Shown in pieces: positions 24,389-32,907 of a DNA stretch of 34,889 bases. The stretch is from CAYZPB01 sp964568525 (lineage in GTDB: Bacteria > Bacillota > Bacilli > Tepidibacillales > Tepidibacillaceae). How positions within the stretch are numbered: the first letter of the stretch is position 1; each line of letters begins with the position of its first letter. The notes under the pieces are model-generated. The model was not told where the DNA came from. It saw only the letters and a program-made list of their open reading frames with translations, and ran no database searches. The DNA lies in assembly GCA_964568525.1 (NCBI GenBank), contig CAZMPM010000010.1, positions 1 through 34,889 on the forward strand. Reading direction: 5' to 3'. Position numbers and translations under genes: made by a program.

Positions 24389-25105
24389 ATGTCTACAATG
24401 AAGAAATTTTTTCTAATCTTATTCATCATTGTACTAGTCATATTAGTAGGAACGGGCTTGTATGCGCTGAAGTTTGTCAACGACTTTAATAACCAGATTG
24501 CCGATGGCGATAGTGTTAACAAAATTGGCATCACCGACTTTTTTAAGGAGCAGCTACCTGACGGTTTAACTGTACTTGTTCTGCCGATTGAGGCGGAGAA
24601 GGGCACGACTGTCAACGGCAAGCTTTATACAACTTTTTTGGCAAAAATCGACAAAGTTAGTCAGAAGGTTACAACAGTCGAGTTGCCGCCGGTCAGTTTT
24701 GTTAAGGGCGAAAACAGCATCCAAGATTACCGTGCTCAGATCGAAAAAGAGTATAACGTCAAAATCGACAAACACATCTTCTACAACCTGACAGCACTTG
24801 CCACAGCTGATGCTGCCGGCGGATACGGCGATAATCTTTTCGACTTTACTCAAGCCTTTAAGGATAATCTGGGCGGACTTGCACCTTACGAGACTGCGGA
24901 TGAACTGCTTGGTAATCTCGGCTATTTTGGGACGATGAAAGAATTAACTCAGTCCAGTCAGGGCTTAATTAACCTGATTGGCGATAACATTAGCACTGAT
25001 TTAACAGTTCTTGAGCTGTACGCAATTCTCGACCAATTAGGGACTTACCCGGAAGACTTTATTGACATGGTCGATCTCAATGAACTTTCGCAATATTTTA
25101 AATAA
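24389..25105 (+). CDS. Degenerate LytR-CpsA-Psr (LCP)-like membrane protein
   Basis: 238 residues: one membrane anchor (7-29) and an outer domain. Residues 60-104 align by eye with the LCP core: TVLVLPIEAEKG in place of the strand carrying the DSR motif, NGKLYTTFLAKID in place of GRSDTIMLxxIN, and TTVELPPVSFV in place of the segment ending in IPRDTYV. Downstream NVKIDKHIFYNLTALATADAAGG resembles the GIxIDxYVxVNFxGFxxxVDxLGG segment. The catalytic Arg and Asp residues are absent, so it should not transfer polymer. AGGGGTG precedes the first ATG at 10 bases; the ATG at 24398 is an alternative. The position next to the initiating transferase supports a role in wall-polymer handling. Assignment by pattern only. 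Confidence 0.55.
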   Translation: MSTMKKFFLILFIIVLVILVGTGLYALKFVNDFNNQIADGDSVNKIGITDFFKEQLPDGLTVLVLPIEAEKGTTVNGKLYTTFLAKIDKVSQKVTTVELPPVSFVKGENSIQDYRAQIEKEYNVKIDKHIFYNLTALATADAAGGYGDNLFDFTQAFKDNLGGLAPYETADELLGNLGYFGTMKELTQSSQGLINLIGDNISTDLTVLELYAILDQLGTYPEDFIDMVDLNELSQYFK

Positions 25106-25134
25106 CAATTATTGTTAGCAATGAGGCGATTACG

Positions 25135-26349
25135 GTGGCAACGGTACAAAAACTGAAAGCGGACAAAACAATGCTCATAATCTCCGCAGGCGAATGGGGT
25201 AGTATTCACCATCGACCGCACCATTTTGCGTTGCGGGCTGAGAGAAGTGGCTGGAACGTTTTATACGTGGAGCCGCCGGCATCGTTGTTGGCGCTATTCA
25301 AAAATAAGGAGCTGGCTAAACGCCGCTGGAGCAGAATCGGTGTCAGGCACCGTGAAGATTCTGGAATCGGCGTCAGACCCCGGGACAATCTGCACATTCT
25401 GGCGCCGCCGCCGACCTTGCCGTTTGGCAACCGATTCCGCTGGGTTAACAGACTAAATCAGCGTATTATTGCGCGCAGCATCAAGCGGGCACTCAGCACG
25501 ATCGACCAACCACCCGACCAACCAATCGACCTCTACAGCTACTTACCAAGCGCGGTGGACCTTCTGCCGCTGCTTAATTTTGCTAATATTATTTATGATT
25601 GTGTCGATGACCACGCTGCTTTTACCGGTACGCACAGCAAAAAAACGCTCGACACAATGGAGCGCGAACTTATGCAAAAAGCCGATGTCAGTTTCGCCAC
25701 TGCAACACAGCTGATGAAAGACCGCAGCGGCTGGTCCGGCAATTTTCATCTGATTCCCAACGGTGCCGAGTATGAGCATTTTGCGCCGGCGGTTAATAAG
25801 CTATATCCATTGCCGCAAGACATCAGCGACTTAGCACCGCCAATCATCGGCTTCGTCGGTGGCATCAGCGACTGGATTAATATCGAGCTGATTGCGGAGA
25901 CAGCTGCGCTGCTGCCTGATTATCAATTTGTCTTAATCGGCCCAATCGACACCGATGTCACGATTCTTAAGCAGCAACCGAACATCACTCTGCTCGGCCC
26001 TAAACACTATGATAATCTACCGCAATATTTAAGCCATTTCGATGTCTGCTTGATACCGTTTCGCATCAACAAACTGACAGCGAGCGTCAATCCAATCAAA
26101 ATGTACGAGTACCTAGCGGCCGGCAAACCAATCGCTGCTACACCAATGCCGGAGGTTATCCGCTTTGAATCGGTTATCAGAATTGCCGCAACCGCGCAGG
26201 AAACGGCAGATACAATCACAGAGTTACTGCAACTGGCAAATAGTGAGGCGAGCGTCGCAGCAGTTGCCGAACGCCAGCAACTTGCGCTAGAGAACTCATG
26301 GGACGCGCGCTGGCAAGCGGTCTTATCGCGCTTATCACACTTGTCATAA
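25135..26349 (+). CDS. Glycosyltransferase, TuaH-like (GT-B fold)
   Basis: 404 residues, two Rossmann-like halves and no membrane segment. Segments like those of TuaH-type teichuronic acid transferases: SIHHRPHHFALRAERSGW (23-40), NIIYDCVDDHAAF (151-163), LIPNGAEYEHF (206-216), IIGFVGGISDWIN (237-249) and VNPIKMYEYLAAGKPIAAT (318-336), which holds the nucleotide-binding glutamate region. The start is GTG at 25135 after GAGGCGAT. Residues 67 to about 84 are an in-frame insert made of two repeat units (listed separately) rich in Arg. The stretch is GC-richer than the atp and nuo genes. Donor and acceptor sugars cannot be told. Confidence 0.85.
   Translation: MATVQKLKADKTMLIISAGEWGSIHHRPHHFALRAERSGWNVLYVEPPASLLALFKNKELAKRRWSRIGVRHREDSGIGVRPRDNLHILAPPPTLPFGNRFRWVNRLNQRIIARSIKRALSTIDQPPDQPIDLYSYLPSAVDLLPLLNFANIIYDCVDDHAAFTGTHSKKTLDTMERELMQKADVSFATATQLMKDRSGWSGNFHLIPNGAEYEHFAPAVNKLYPLPQDISDLAPPIIGFVGGISDWINIELIAETAALLPDYQFVLIGPIDTDVTILKQQPNITLLGPKHYDNLPQYLSHFDVCLIPFRINKLTASVNPIKMYEYLAAGKPIAATPMPEVIRFESVIRIAATAQETADTITELLQLANSEASVAAVAERQQLALENSWDARWQAVLSRLSHLS
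25334..25382 (+). repeat. Two copies of a 19-bp quasi-palindromic repeat, 30-bp period, inside a coding sequence
   Basis: GAATCGGTGTCAGGCACCG (25334-25352) recurs as GAATCGGCGTCAGACCCCG (25364-25382) with three differences. The core GGTG-TCAGG-CACC is an interrupted palindrome like the REP-type motifs found dispersed in many bacterial genomes. The 30-base period keeps the frame and encodes RIGVRHRE then GIGVRPRD. Confidence 0.7.
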
Positions 26350-26386
26350 TATCTACCATTACATAGAAAGCAGGTTTCATCATATC

Positions 26387-28003
26387 ATGTCGAATATGTC
26401 GGGTACGAGTCGCACGGATAAATTAATAGGCACCACCTTAATTCTCATGCTTGTTACCTTCATTACGAAGCTAATCGGTTTTGTCCGCGAGATTTTTATC
26501 GCTGCCAAATTCGGTACCTCCGAAGCAGTCGATATTTTCGTTGCTGTGCAGACGATTCCGTCGATAATTCTGACGATTTTAGGCGGCGCGCTGGCAGCAG
26601 TGCTTGTGCCGATGATTATCCGCCTGCGCCAAGAGAACGAAGAATTACGCCTCAGAACGCTACTTAACAACGTTTTCTCACTTACATCATTAACGATGCT
26701 GGCAATCTCCATCCTTGCTTATATCTTTGTTAGGCCGTTGACCAACGTCTATGTTTTCGGCTTCAGCGATGCGGCCAAGGCGATGACCGTTGAATTATTT
26801 CAGGTTGTTACCCCAGCATTTATCGTAATCGGGCTTATCAGTCTGACGACGTCAGTCCTTAATGCCTACCGCGTCTTCGTTATTCCGGCGCTGGGCCCGG
26901 CAATCTATAGCCTCGGTGTCATCATCGGCGTCGTATTTTTCGCCGACGATTTTGGTATTAAGAGCTTAACCATCGGCTTTACGATCGCGCTAGTCGTCCA
27001 GATCATTATCTTGATTATCGCCTTTTTCCGCCACATCAGAACCAACCAAGGCCAGCGTTTCCGCTTTAATCTGCGCATCGAGTATAACGACGACCTCGTT
27101 AAATTTGGCCATCTACTATTCCCGTTTCTCATCAGCATCGGCGTCTTCCAGCTTAATATCGTCGTCGACAAAATGATGGCATCAACCCTGCCGGCGGGGA
27201 ACCTATCCGCACTAAACTACGCCTACAAAGTGACCCAGCTACCAATCGCAATCTTCGTCGGGACGCTGGTTTTGCCCCTCTTCCCGTTGATTGCCGAAAG
27301 CATCGCCAAAAACGATACAGGCGACGCGAAACTGCTGTTAAAACGCAGCAGTCGCCTGCTGGGCATCTTACTCCTGCCGGTCATCGGCATCTTTGTGATG
27401 ATGGCTGAACCGATTATTTCGATTATCTATCAGCGCGGTTCGTTTGATGAGAAATCGTTGGCGCTAACCAGCGTTGCGCTGATTTTCTATACTTTTATGA
27501 TTCTGCCGTTTGCGATGCGTGATGTTGTCACGCGCGTCTTCTATGCGCTTCAAGATACCTGGACACCGGTAATCAATAGTGTCTTTATTGTTGCCTTAAA
27601 CGTTATATTGATGGTTATTTTCGTGCCGATCTTTGGTATTATAGCAGTAGCGGGATCGACTTCAATTTCGGCGATCTTCGGTTATCTGCGACTTCGCCAC
27701 AAACTTGTTGAGAAAATTGGCCCGCTTAACGCAACCGCGGCCAACACGCAAAACGTCGCAGCAAAAGTTAAAATCGATAAAACCTGGTTAAGAATCATAA
27801 TAAACGCTATAATATTCACTATAGCTTCATGGGGTCTATATCAAATTTTACTGTTGTCTATCTGGCCGAATCCGCTGGGAGCCGACCTCTGGTTACGCAC
27901 CTTAGTCAGCCTGCTAGTAGGCGGTATAATCTATATTCTTTTGACTATTCGTCTCAACACCGAAGAGGTCAACTGGCTGAAACGAAAGCTTAAAAGGAGA
28001 TAA
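26387..28003 (+). CDS. MurJ/MviN-family lipid-linked oligosaccharide flippase
   Basis: Multi-helix membrane protein of 538 residues, about 14 helices, of the MOP superfamily. The N-terminal ITKLIGFVREIFIAAKFGTSEAVDIFVAVQ matches the MurJ opening signature, and the internal RGSFDEKSLALTSVAL segment is also family-typical. MurJ flips lipid II; here the location inside a wall-polysaccharide cluster raises the alternative that it flips the cluster's own undecaprenyl-linked repeat. The ribosome-binding site (AAAGCAGG) is weak and far from the first ATG; in-frame ATGs at 26387 and 26396 are both possible. Its end carries the GGAGAT site for the next gene. Confidence 0.88.
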   Translation: MSNMSGTSRTDKLIGTTLILMLVTFITKLIGFVREIFIAAKFGTSEAVDIFVAVQTIPSIILTILGGALAAVLVPMIIRLRQENEELRLRTLLNNVFSLTSLTMLAISILAYIFVRPLTNVYVFGFSDAAKAMTVELFQVVTPAFIVIGLISLTTSVLNAYRVFVIPALGPAIYSLGVIIGVVFFADDFGIKSLTIGFTIALVVQIIILIIAFFRHIRTNQGQRFRFNLRIEYNDDLVKFGHLLFPFLISIGVFQLNIVVDKMMASTLPAGNLSALNYAYKVTQLPIAIFVGTLVLPLFPLIAESIAKNDTGDAKLLLKRSSRLLGILLLPVIGIFVMMAEPIISIIYQRGSFDEKSLALTSVALIFYTFMILPFAMRDVVTRVFYALQDTWTPVINSVFIVALNVILMVIFVPIFGIIAVAGSTSISAIFGYLRLRHKLVEKIGPLNATAANTQNVAAKVKIDKTWLRIIINAIIFTIASWGLYQILLLSIWPNPLGADLWLRTLVSLLVGGIIYILLTIRLNTEEVNWLKRKLKRR

Positions 28004-28005
28004 CA

Positions 28006-29238
28006 ATGTTTTTCATTTCTATTCTAGTCTGGATAGTCGCACTTCTACCCTGGATCGATTACGCGATTCGCGGGGTTTTTCCGTCTGCCCTGGCCGGTAC
28101 CTGGGATGAAGTCCTAATCATTCTTTTCCTTATTGCAATCTACATCTATCAGTGCTTGCGTGAAGAGCCGCAACGTCGTCGCGACATAATCGCGCCTTCA
28201 ATCAAATACACATTTTACATATTAATCATCTTCACAGCGGGCTCGATTATTATCAACGCCGTTCCGCTGGCAGTCAGCTTTGACGCCGTGCGTGTCATGT
28301 ATCAGCCGATGCTCTTTATCATTTTGGCAATGTTTACGCTCGATAACGAGGAGTTACTCGACAGCTTTATCAGAGTTCTGATCGGTAGCACAGTCATCAT
28401 CGCACTGCTCGGCATCATTCAATACGCTCTGCAGTTAGATACAACGCGCTTTGTTCAGAAATCAGGCGAACAATACCGCATCATCTCAATTTTCTCGAAT
28501 CCAAACGCCCTCGGTGCCTACTTCAATATGGTGCTCGCCTTCCTGATTTCGTTTTTCTTACACAGCAAGGGCTGGCGCTACAAAGCATTCTATACCCTGC
28601 TAATAATCCCGATTGTTATCGGTCTATTATTAACCTTCTCACGCGGCGCCTGGATTGCGTTTGCGGTGATGGTCATCTTCGCTGTCTTCGTTTATGCAAA
28701 AAAATGGCTGTTAGCGCTAATCCCGCTTGTTATTGCGTTGCCATTTATTTTGCCGGACAGCATAATTAACCGTTTTATGAATATCTTTGATCCGGAATAT
28801 TTGCGCCTAAGCGGCGAGTACGGACGGATTTTCTTCTGGCGGGGTGCGATTGAGAAAACTCTCGACAAACCGTTTTTTGGCAATGGACTTGGCATGTATG
28901 GTGATTCGGTGCCGCTTCGCCATAATATTCCGTTTTCCACTTGGGTCGATAATCACTTCTTGAAACTGGGCGCCGATATTGGTATCTTTGGGCTAATCAG
29001 CGTCATTGTCTTGCTTGCGTTGCTGTTATTATTCGCCCATCGTCTCTACCAAAATGCCGACACCGCCAAGTATAAAGCGATAATCCTCGGCGCAGCCGGT
29101 GCCATCGTCACAATGGCGACACAGAACATGACAGCAAGCATCTGGGAAGTGCTGGTTGATGCCATTACCTTCTACGCGATTATTGGTCTGCTGTTTGCCG
29201 TCGCTTGGTACCAGAAAGAAAAGGAGCCTAAAAACTAA
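28006..29238 (+). CDS. O-antigen ligase / polysaccharide polymerase-like membrane protein (Wzy_C family)
   Basis: 410 residues with 10-12 membrane helices. It has the features of the O-antigen ligase / Wzy family: FSNPNALGAYFNMVL (163-177), TFSRGAWIAFAV (210-221) with the conserved Arg, a large outer loop (about 250-325) containing FFGNGLGMYGD, and terminal helices. Such proteins polymerise or attach undecaprenyl-linked glycans at the outer face of the membrane. The ATG follows GGAGATAACA, 2 bases after the MurJ stop, so translation is coupled. Substrate unknown. Confidence 0.85.
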   Translation: MFFISILVWIVALLPWIDYAIRGVFPSALAGTWDEVLIILFLIAIYIYQCLREEPQRRRDIIAPSIKYTFYILIIFTAGSIIINAVPLAVSFDAVRVMYQPMLFIILAMFTLDNEELLDSFIRVLIGSTVIIALLGIIQYALQLDTTRFVQKSGEQYRIISIFSNPNALGAYFNMVLAFLISFFLHSKGWRYKAFYTLLIIPIVIGLLLTFSRGAWIAFAVMVIFAVFVYAKKWLLALIPLVIALPFILPDSIINRFMNIFDPEYLRLSGEYGRIFFWRGAIEKTLDKPFFGNGLGMYGDSVPLRHNIPFSTWVDNHFLKLGADIGIFGLISVIVLLALLLLFAHRLYQNADTAKYKAIILGAAGAIVTMATQNMTASIWEVLVDAITFYAIIGLLFAVAWYQKEKEPKN

Positions 29239-30407
29239 TGAAAATTATGCATATTATCGGTGGCGCCGAAAAAGGCGGCTCACGGACACATCTAATCACG
29301 CTTGCAAAAGAGCTGTTAAATAATCGCGATTTCGATGCTGAAGTCGAACTGGTCTGTTTCATCGACGGTGTAGTTGCTGAAGAAGCACGTGCCAATCACA
29401 TTCCGGTTACGGTTTTTCCGATGAACAAAATCTATGACCTGCGCGTTATTTCGCAACTCAGTCGTCATATCAATCAGTGCAGACCGCAGATTATTCATAC
29501 ACACGGCTTCCGTGCCAATTTTATTGGGCGCCTTGCCAACCTAAATGTCAACGTAGGCAACGATATTCCGCTGGTAACGACCGTTCACAGCTCAATGGCT
29601 TATGACTATGCCAATAAGAACAAAGGCCGTTTCTACCGCTTTTTGGACCGTCTGACACGAAGTCTGACTGACCACTATATCGTAGTTTCCGATGCCCTGA
29701 AAACCGAGTTAATCGCTGACGGCATCGCTCCTGACAAAATCACGCGCATCTACAACAGCTTGGCGTACGATTTTCCGCGTGGCGAGCAACCGGCACAGAC
29801 GATTCGCAAGGAGCTGGACATACCGGCTGAGACACCGCTATTAACAACAGTTGGCCGCCTTGAGAGTGTCAAAAACCAGCAGATGCTGCTTGAGATTTTC
29901 AGTCTACTTAAGCAGGAGAATATTAATTTTCATGGTCTCATAGCCGGCAGCGGTTCGCTGGAACAACAACTGGCAGAACAAGCCGTCGAACTTAATGTCG
30001 CCGATCGAGTAAGTTTTCTCGGTTTTCGTGACGATGTCTATTATCTGCTTAAACAATCGGACATCTTCTTGCTGACCTCGACAATGGAGGGTTTTGGCAT
30101 TACACTATTGGAAGCGATGGCAACAGCTACACCGGTTATCGTAACCGACGTTGGCGGCATGCATGAAATCGTTAATCTGGCTCGCAACGGTTTTGTTGTT
30201 CCAATCAATGACAATGTCCAATTTGTCGCACGGATTGAGGAGATATTAAAGAGTCCCGACCTAAGCAAGAAGCTTGCCGACAATGGCAGTAAGGCACTTA
30301 ATCAACACTTTACACCAGAGATTTTCGCTGCTAATACCTACCAGCTCTATCAAGCAATACTAAATAATGCACGCAAAAAGCGTAGAAAGGTGGTTGCGAA
30401 TCAATGA
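29238..30407 (+). CDS. Glycosyltransferase family 4 protein
   Basis: 389-residue GT-B enzyme. N-terminal acceptor half: IGGAEKGGSRTHLITLAKEL (7-26) and IIHTHGFRANFIGRLAN (85-101). C-terminal donor half: VGRLESVKNQQMLLEIF (205-221) with the conserved Arg and Lys that bind the donor diphosphate, and the EX7E motif EGFGITLLE (284-292) followed by ATPVIVTDVGGMHEIV. Probably adds a sugar to the growing lipid-linked repeat on the cytoplasmic face. One-base overlap (TAATG) with the upstream polymerase gene and a 4-base overlap with csaB show tight coupling. Confidence 0.9.
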   Translation: MKIMHIIGGAEKGGSRTHLITLAKELLNNRDFDAEVELVCFIDGVVAEEARANHIPVTVFPMNKIYDLRVISQLSRHINQCRPQIIHTHGFRANFIGRLANLNVNVGNDIPLVTTVHSSMAYDYANKNKGRFYRFLDRLTRSLTDHYIVVSDALKTELIADGIAPDKITRIYNSLAYDFPRGEQPAQTIRKELDIPAETPLLTTVGRLESVKNQQMLLEIFSLLKQENINFHGLIAGSGSLEQQLAEQAVELNVADRVSFLGFRDDVYYLLKQSDIFLLTSTMEGFGITLLEAMATATPVIVTDVGGMHEIVNLARNGFVVPINDNVQFVARIEEILKSPDLSKKLADNGSKALNQHFTPEIFAANTYQLYQAILNNARKKRRKVVANQ

Positions 30408-31582
30408 GTACAGCAACTAACAAAAGAGTTACAATCCTTGGTTATTATGGTGCCGGCAATACCGGCGATGAAGCAATCCTGGCTGGAATGATTCAAGCAT
30501 TAAAGGAACAGGGTATCACCGATATTACTGTTTTAACCCGTAATCCCTTATTAACAAAGCTAGAACATCAAGTAAAGGTAGTCTATACTGGACGGCGTTC
30601 CAATGGACTGGCGGAAGTTTACCAAACAATTAAAAATAGCGACCTATTTATCCTGGGCGGCGGCGGTCTGCTCCACGATTATACAGCACGTGTCGTTCCC
30701 TACTGGTTAAGTCGTGTAGCCTTGGCTGTAATCGCCAAAACGCCAATCTACATCTATGCAAACGGTGTTGGTCCTATCTATCGACCATTCTCTAAATTTC
30801 TGATTCGCCGGTTCGTTAACAAGGTCGATTACATTACTGTTCGCGATGAATCATCAGCCGTTCTATTAAGCGAGCTCAAAGTTACGCGGCCGCCAATTGA
30901 AGTAACTGCTGATCCGGCGTTATTGCTTACGACTGACCTGACCAATACCGAGCTGAACACTATCTATCAGACTAATCTCAAGCTGAACCCGACCCGGCTC
31001 AACATCGCTGTCTCACTCAGACCATGGGAGGACGACAGCTATATTGATAACGTTGTCATAACGCTAGCATCAATGATGATTAGGCACAATGTTGATTTCA
31101 CTCTCATTCCTTTTCAGTACGGTTTGGACGAGTCAATCAACAAATGGACCACACAACAACTGAATGTTATTATTAACACCACCAAGGACGCTGTTCGTTA
31201 CTTAGAAGATACATACACACCGGAAGAGATGGTGGCAGTTCTCGGGCAATTTGACGGAATTATTGGCATGCGCTTACATTCTTTAGCCTTAGGAGCAATT
31301 ACCAATCGTCCGCTGTTTGCACTAAGCTATGATGATAAAGTTGCGAATTTCATGGACGCTGTCGGTTTACATGAGTATAATTATTCATTACAGGAAGTTG
31401 TTTTTTATCAAGAAAAATTTGCTGCAGTACTCAACAACTGGCTTACCCTACTGAAAAACGAGAACACCAACGAACTAACCAGACCACAGGTTAGAGCCTT
31501 ACAGCAACGTGCCGAACGTAACGCTGAAATTGCCGGCGAACTACTTGCTAAACATAATAGAAACACTAATAAAGGAGCTTAA
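30404..31582 (+). CDS. csaB: Polysaccharide pyruvyl transferase (CsaB)
   Basis: Adds a ketal pyruvate to the secondary cell-wall polymer, the modification that SLH domains recognise in Bacillus anthracis and Paenibacillus. 392 residues with the family's GT-B-like fold: GYYGAGNTGDEAIL (13-26), LGGGGLLHD (84-92), ANGVGP (119-124), GMRLHSLALGA (288-298) with the probable catalytic His at 292, and ALSYDDKV (306-313). The start overlaps the preceding stop (ATGA). The SLH modules encoded at 16880-19666 and probably at 34693 onward provide the matching ligand-binding partners, so the assignment is well supported by context. Confidence 0.93.
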   Translation: MSTATNKRVTILGYYGAGNTGDEAILAGMIQALKEQGITDITVLTRNPLLTKLEHQVKVVYTGRRSNGLAEVYQTIKNSDLFILGGGGLLHDYTARVVPYWLSRVALAVIAKTPIYIYANGVGPIYRPFSKFLIRRFVNKVDYITVRDESSAVLLSELKVTRPPIEVTADPALLLTTDLTNTELNTIYQTNLKLNPTRLNIAVSLRPWEDDSYIDNVVITLASMMIRHNVDFTLIPFQYGLDESINKWTTQQLNVIINTTKDAVRYLEDTYTPEEMVAVLGQFDGIIGMRLHSLALGAITNRPLFALSYDDKVANFMDAVGLHEYNYSLQEVVFYQEKFAAVLNNWLTLLKNENTNELTRPQVRALQQRAERNAEIAGELLAKHNRNTNKGA

Positions 31583-31584
31583 CA

Positions 31585-32907
31585 ATGGGAAATATGAATC
31601 ATAAAAAATCGGTTGGAGTAATCGGGCTGGGTTTTGTCGGCCTGCCATTGGCTTTAACCTTCGCAATGAAAGGCGTACGCACCGTCGGTGTCGATACCAA
31701 CGAGCAATTAATCGCTGAACTAAACGAGCTCAAATCACACCATGTAGAGTCTTACAATGGCAAAACGCTACGCACAATTCTGATTGAAGCTACTGGCGCC
31801 AACAACTTTACGGCAACATGCGACTACCGGCAGGCGGCAAGTGAGTGTGACCGTTATATCGTAACCGTTGGCATACCGGTGAACAATAAGGAGCCATTCT
31901 ATGAGTATTTTAATTCGGCGCTAATCAGTCTGGCGAAGGTACTTAAAAAGGGCGACCTTGTCCTAATCAGAAGCACAGTTCCGCCGGGCACAACTCTTAA
32001 ATTGGCTTTACCATTACTTGAACAATTTTCCGGCCTGCAAGCAGGAGACGATTTCTACCTTGCCTACGCTTCTGAACGAATTGCTGAAGGCAAAGCATTT
32101 GAAGAGTTCATCAACATGCCGACCGTTCTCGCAGGTTATGATCAGGAGTCCTATGTACAGGCTAAACAACTATTATCGCTAATCAGCGAAGCGCCGATCC
32201 ATCAGGGGTCGAGCATTGCTGTGGTTGAAACAGCCAAAGTTTTCGAGAATGTTGCTCGCGATGTTAATATTGCGCTAGCCAATCAGTTTGCCGAGTTCAC
32301 TCGGGCAATTGATATCGACATTAACGAGGTTGTCGCACTGGCTAATACGCACAAACGCGTTAATCTATTGAGTCCCGGGCCTGGTGTTGGCGGTTACTGT
32401 CTGCCGAATGCTTATTACTATCTGACGCCGATTATCCATGAACAACGGGTAGAGTTGCCGTTATTAGAGTTAGCACGCAACCTGAATGATTGTGTCCCTG
32501 TGAAAATCGTCGAGCAGCTTGACGAGATGCTTACTAAGCAGGGGAAAACATTATCTGAAGCCTCGATTGCAGTTTACGGACTGGCAATGAAGGATTATTC
32601 GAATGATGACCGGATCAGCCCGGCGCACTTTATCTGCCAACTGCTGATCAATCACGGTGCCGATGTTTACGCACATGACCCGCTGGTAGCGACTGACAAA
32701 AACTATGAATATCTGAATCCTGACGCTTATGATGTGGCTGAGAAAACCGATGCGATTCTAATCCTGACAAAACAACATGCATTCGAGAATCTCGATTTTA
32801 ATAGAATCTACCAATCAATGAATGACCGACCAATCCTGATAGATACACGCAATCTAACTAAGCGTGAGCAGATGGAAGCGCTGGGCTATGATTATTATGC
32901 AATCTAA
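31585..32907 (+). CDS. Nucleotide-sugar dehydrogenase (UDP-ManNAc dehydrogenase-like)
   Basis: Oxidises a UDP-hexosamine to the uronic acid using NAD; the closest recalled family is WecC/UDP-N-acetyl-D-mannosamine dehydrogenase. 440 residues. NAD-binding GLGFVGLPLALTFAMKGV is at 14-31; the middle domain has ETAKVFENVARDVNIALAN (215-233) with K218 and N222; the active-site cysteine is C272 in GPGVGGYCLPNAYYYL. The usual HCIPVDPYYL loop is altered: His becomes Tyr and the Asp becomes Ala. AAAGGAG lies upstream of the ATG. No UDP-GlcNAc 2-epimerase is in the window, so ManNAc supply would come from elsewhere. Confidence 0.85.
   Translation: MGNMNHKKSVGVIGLGFVGLPLALTFAMKGVRTVGVDTNEQLIAELNELKSHHVESYNGKTLRTILIEATGANNFTATCDYRQAASECDRYIVTVGIPVNNKEPFYEYFNSALISLAKVLKKGDLVLIRSTVPPGTTLKLALPLLEQFSGLQAGDDFYLAYASERIAEGKAFEEFINMPTVLAGYDQESYVQAKQLLSLISEAPIHQGSSIAVVETAKVFENVARDVNIALANQFAEFTRAIDIDINEVVALANTHKRVNLLSPGPGVGGYCLPNAYYYLTPIIHEQRVELPLLELARNLNDCVPVKIVEQLDEMLTKQGKTLSEASIAVYGLAMKDYSNDDRISPAHFICQLLINHGADVYAHDPLVATDKNYEYLNPDAYDVAEKTDAILILTKQHAFENLDFNRIYQSMNDRPILIDTRNLTKREQMEALGYDYYAI

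Noticed and set aside
24169..24621. 150-codon - frame across the tagO/LCP-like boundary
   Set aside because: Antisense to two supported genes, no motif and no upstream ribosome-binding site.
25135..29240. Higher GC of the polysaccharide genes considered as evidence of recent horizontal transfer
   Set aside because: The change looks gradual, ribosome-binding sites and start usage resemble the rest, and no mobility gene or tRNA border is present; composition was judged by eye only.
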